Part shown: positions 5,520 through 7,661 of the stretch, in pieces
How the letters are laid out: each line of letters starts with the position of its first letter
How positions within the stretch are numbered: position 1 is the stretch's first letter
Source: Desulfotomaculum sp.
Lineage (GTDB): Bacteria > Bacillota > Desulfotomaculia > Desulfotomaculales > Nap2-2B
Direction of reading: 5' to 3'
Length of the DNA stretch: 7,661 nt
NCBI GenBank assembly: GCA_003445555.1
Contig: DMDI01000092.1
Span: 1 to 7,661 of the forward strand
Notes under the pieces: generated by a model
The model's input: only the letters and a program-made list of their open reading frames with translations
Told to the model about the DNA's origin: nothing
Databases searched by the model: none
Program-made: the position numbers and the translations under genes

Positions 5520-7661
5520 CTATTTTTCCACAAAGAGGTAAATCATTTTGGCCGATTCGGCCCGGGTGGCGTTTTTCGTTGATCCAAAGGTGTTGTCCGG
5601 GTAGCCGTTAATCAAGCCTTCGGCTACGGCAACGATAACATGTCCTTTGGCCCAAGCGGCAATTTGGGCGTCGTCTTTAAATTTCGTCTTTTGGCCTGCC
5701 TTGGCCAAGGCTTCGCTTTCCTTGTCCATGGCCCTCACCAGGATTACGGCAATTTCCTGGCGGCTGATGTAATCATTGGGCCTGAACTTACCGCCGCTGC
5801 CCTTCACCAGTCCGGCCTTAGCCGCCGCCTCAACATAACCGTAAGACCAGTGAGTGGACGGAACATCAACAAAAGTTGGGACAGCCGGTTTTAACTCCGA
5901 CAGGCCCACCGCGCCGACGATAATTTTGGCAAATTCGGCCCGGGTAATGTTATGGCCCGGCTTGTAAGTGCCATCAGGATAACCGGCAATAATTCCTTTT
6001 TCGCAAAGGGCCTTAATGTAAGCCGCGGCCCAGTGGCCGGCCGGTACGTCGGTAAATTCACACTTTGGTACCGGGGGAACCTCTTTTTTCAAAGTGGTAA
6101 AGCTCCAGGTTATGGCGTCGTTTTCTGTGTTGTTATCTTCTCTTTTTATTGTTCCCTGGGGAATGGTTACGGTATATTTTGTTTCGTAGTTAAATTTGTC
6201 GTGAGCAAGGGTCAAGGCTTTGCCGCTTATCGTGGCCTTTACGCCGGTCACTTCTTTGTTTTTATCGTCTTTAATGCTGACCTTGGTTAAATCTCCGGCC
6301 TTGATCTCCTGCTTAAAGGTAACGCTAACCGGGGCATCCAAAGCCACATCTACGGCGTCTTTAGCCGGTTGGTATTTATCCACTTCAGGCTTGGATGACG
6401 TGCCGCCGCCGCCGCCACCGCCACCGCCGCCGGAAGAGTAGGTGGTGGTGAAAGCTACAACTAACCCTTCGCCCCAACCGGCAGAGTTGTGGGCCATGGC
6501 CTTGGCCTCATAAGCAGTATCGGAGGAAAGCCCCGTCAGGGCAAAGCTGAAGGCGCCTGTTCCAAAGGAACCTGATTCAACACCGGCGTCGCTCCATTCT
6601 GTTGTCCCTTGTTTCCGGTACTGGAACTTGCGCTGGTCGCAGTTTTCCCCGCCGGTATTGGTAATATTTCCGTTCAAAGTAGCGGAGCTGGTGGTGATGC
6701 TGGTGGCGCTATTGGTTTCCACAGCCGGCGACACTACTCCTTGCGTCGGAATAGTGAAGCTGCCCTGTCCGGTGAGCCGGTTTGCCGTAGCCGTTACAGT
6801 ATATGTCCCCGGCTCAAAGGAAGCTGTGGAGAAGGTTTTTCTGAAAACGCCGGATCCGTCTGTAAGACCCTGGGCGATAGCATATTGTCTGCCGTCTTTT
6901 TCAATAACCAGACCAATTGCGACATCCCTGACCGGAGTTTGTGCTTCGTCCCTCTTTGTCAAGCTGCCGGACGCGGTTACTGTATTGTTAACGCTATCGT
7001 AATGGACATCAAGGGTCAGTTTATAGTCACCGGATTCCCGCAGGGTGGCAAAGCTCCATTTAATCTCATCATTGGCGACACTGCCGGCCTGCAAACTACC
7101 GGCGGGAATGGTCACAGTATAAGTGGTTTCGGATTGTAATTCAGGGTGGCTGATGGTCAGGACCCGGCCTTCCAGGGAGGCACTGGTCCCGGCCAGGGCG
7201 CTGCCGCCGGCATCAATCTTGACACCGCTTAAGTCAACCGCGGTAACATCCCGGTCGAAAGTGGCGCTGACTACCGCGTCAAGCGACACATCCAGGGCAT
7301 CTTTACCGGGCTGATACGTCGTCACCTGGGGCTTTTCCTGGTCACCGCCGGCAATCAGGCCCATGGTGGCGAGAATATCCTCCAACTGGGCCTTCTGCTC
7401 CGGAGTCAACTTACCATATAGTTCGGTAATATTCTCCACCGTCAGTCCGCAGGCGGTCAGGTCTTCCTGGGTCAATTTGCCGTCGCTTTTGGTGATAATT
7501 TCCTGCAATATGTCGTCAATCTGCAGTCTTACATCATCTGTTATTTCCAGCCCGGGTCCGAACTGGATCTGTCCCCATTTAGCAGTGATGGATACCAGTT
7601 CTTCGAAGGCAATCCCCTTTGATCCGAGCTGCGCTCTTGTTTCCGGCCCCACCGCATTATA
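5520..7661 (-). CDS. SLH-anchored surface protein with Ig-like and Fn3-like modules, 5' end missing
   Basis: The frame is open to the window edge (TAT AAT GCG precede GTG 7652), so the N-terminus and signal peptide are missing and that GTG is probably an internal valine. Residues are numbered from it. Residues 1-103 are probably helical (LTPEQKAQLEDIL). Big_5/SbsA-type Ig-like domains lie at 107-204 and 422-521 (TYTVTIPAG, WSFATL; KYTVTIPQG, WSFTTL). Between them are another Ig-like stretch (205-306; GLTDGSGVF, PGTYTVTATA), a Fn3-like domain (307-404) and a ten-glycine linker. Three SLH domains end the protein, at about 531-584, 592-643 and 656-708, with TRAE, SRQE and TRAE motifs. SLH triplets bind pyruvylated secondary cell-wall polymer, which places the protein in or on the S-layer. 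No cohesin or catalytic motif is seen, so a structural or adhesive role is likely. The gene is more GC-rich (roughly 50-55%) than the operon downstream and ends at its own terminator. Confidence 0.95.
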   Translation of the reverse strand, partial: YNAVGPETRAQLGSKGIAFEELVSITAKWGQIQFGPGLEITDDVRLQIDDILQEIITKSDGKLTQEDLTACGLTVENITELYGKLTPEQKAQLEDILATMGLIAGGDQEKPQVTTYQPGKDALDVSLDAVVSATFDRDVTAVDLSGVKIDAGGSALAGTSASLEGRVLTISHPELQSETTYTVTIPAGSLQAGSVANDEIKWSFATLRESGDYKLTLDVHYDSVNNTVTASGSLTKRDEAQTPVRDVAIGLVIEKDGRQYAIAQGLTDGSGVFRKTFSTASFEPGTYTVTATANRLTGQGSFTIPTQGVVSPAVETNSATSITTSSATLNGNITNTGGENCDQRKFQYRKQGTTEWSDAGVESGSFGTGAFSFALTGLSSDTAYEAKAMAHNSAGWGEGLVVAFTTTYSSGGGGGGGGGGTSSKPEVDKYQPAKDAVDVALDAPVSVTFKQEIKAGDLTKVSIKDDKNKEVTGVKATISGKALTLAHDKFNYETKYTVTIPQGTIKREDNNTENDAITWSFTTLKKEVPPVPKCEFTDVPAGHWAAAYIKALCEKGIIAGYPDGTYKPGHNITRAEFAKIIVGAVGLSELKPAVPTFVDVPSTHWSYGYVEAAAKAGLVKGSGGKFRPNDYISRQEIAVILVRAMDKESEALAKAGQKTKFKDDAQIAAWAKGHVIVAVAEGLINGYPDNTFGSTKNATRAESAKMIYLFVEK
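6402..6431 (-). repeat. Glycine-codon trinucleotide repeat
   Basis: Ten consecutive glycine codons (eight GGC and two GGT on the minus strand) encode residues 408-417 of the SLH protein, flanked by Ser/Thr. They form a flexible hinge between the Fn3-like domain and the second Ig-like domain. Such a triplet tract can change length by replication slippage without breaking the frame. Confidence 0.85.

Noticed and set aside
6609..7139. Plus-strand open frame of 176 codons, and the other plus-strand frames within 5640-7314
   Set aside because: They lie opposite the SLH protein gene, whose minus-strand reading has clear domains. The long antisense frames follow from its codon use; none has a recognisable domain or ribosome site.
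5520..7661. A cohesin domain in the SLH protein that would anchor the dockerin proteins
   Set aside because: The beta modules read as Big_5-type Ig-like and Fn3-like domains. I could not find a cohesin-like pattern in any of them, so a direct SLH-cohesin anchor is not supported here.

Overview
The window looks like a contig end from a Gram-positive anaerobe of the Bacillota, most like the Pelotomaculum/Desulfotomaculum group of Peptococcaceae. That placement is inference from family knowledge, not a search. It rests on a C-terminal SLH-anchored surface protein, strong AGGAGG-type ribosome binding sites, non-cellulosomal dockerins, and a GACAAA...TTTGTC palindrome of a kind I associate with that group. 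All supported genes lie on the minus strand, so transcription runs from high to low coordinates. No RNA gene, CRISPR array or insertion sequence was seen.

Layout in transcription order. (1) 7661-5520: a large surface protein, cut at its N-terminus by the window edge, with Ig-like and Fn3-like modules, a ten-glycine linker and three SLH domains. It ends at a strong intrinsic terminator (5510-5469). (2) 5519-5231: an intergenic region with two REP-like palindromes, a near-consensus Gram-positive LexA (DinR) box overlapping a second inverted repeat, and a 12-bp direct repeat. (3) 5230-2753: a secreted multidomain matrixin-like zinc metalloprotease ending in a dockerin; its true start is probably an ATA codon at 5272. 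(4) 2664-1531: a secreted 377-residue protein ending in a near-identical dockerin. (5) 1494-1: a protein paralogous to (4) over its N-terminal half, open to the window edge. Genes 3, 4 and 5 are spaced 88 and 36 bases apart with no terminator between them, so they are probably one operon.

All four proteins appear to be exported, and none is an obvious metabolic enzyme. The SLH protein would be held on the secondary cell-wall polymer. The dockerin proteins would dock on a cohesin-bearing scaffold, but no cohesin is visible here. The most interesting reading is a small cohesin-dockerin surface assembly built around a protease and a paralogous pair of helical-module proteins rather than around cellulases. 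The helical module shared by genes 4 and 5 matches no family I recognise.

The first ~150 bases are about 89% G+C with long C and G runs. They are probably an assembly or read-end artefact, so the last ~50 codons of the gene at 1494-1 should not be trusted.
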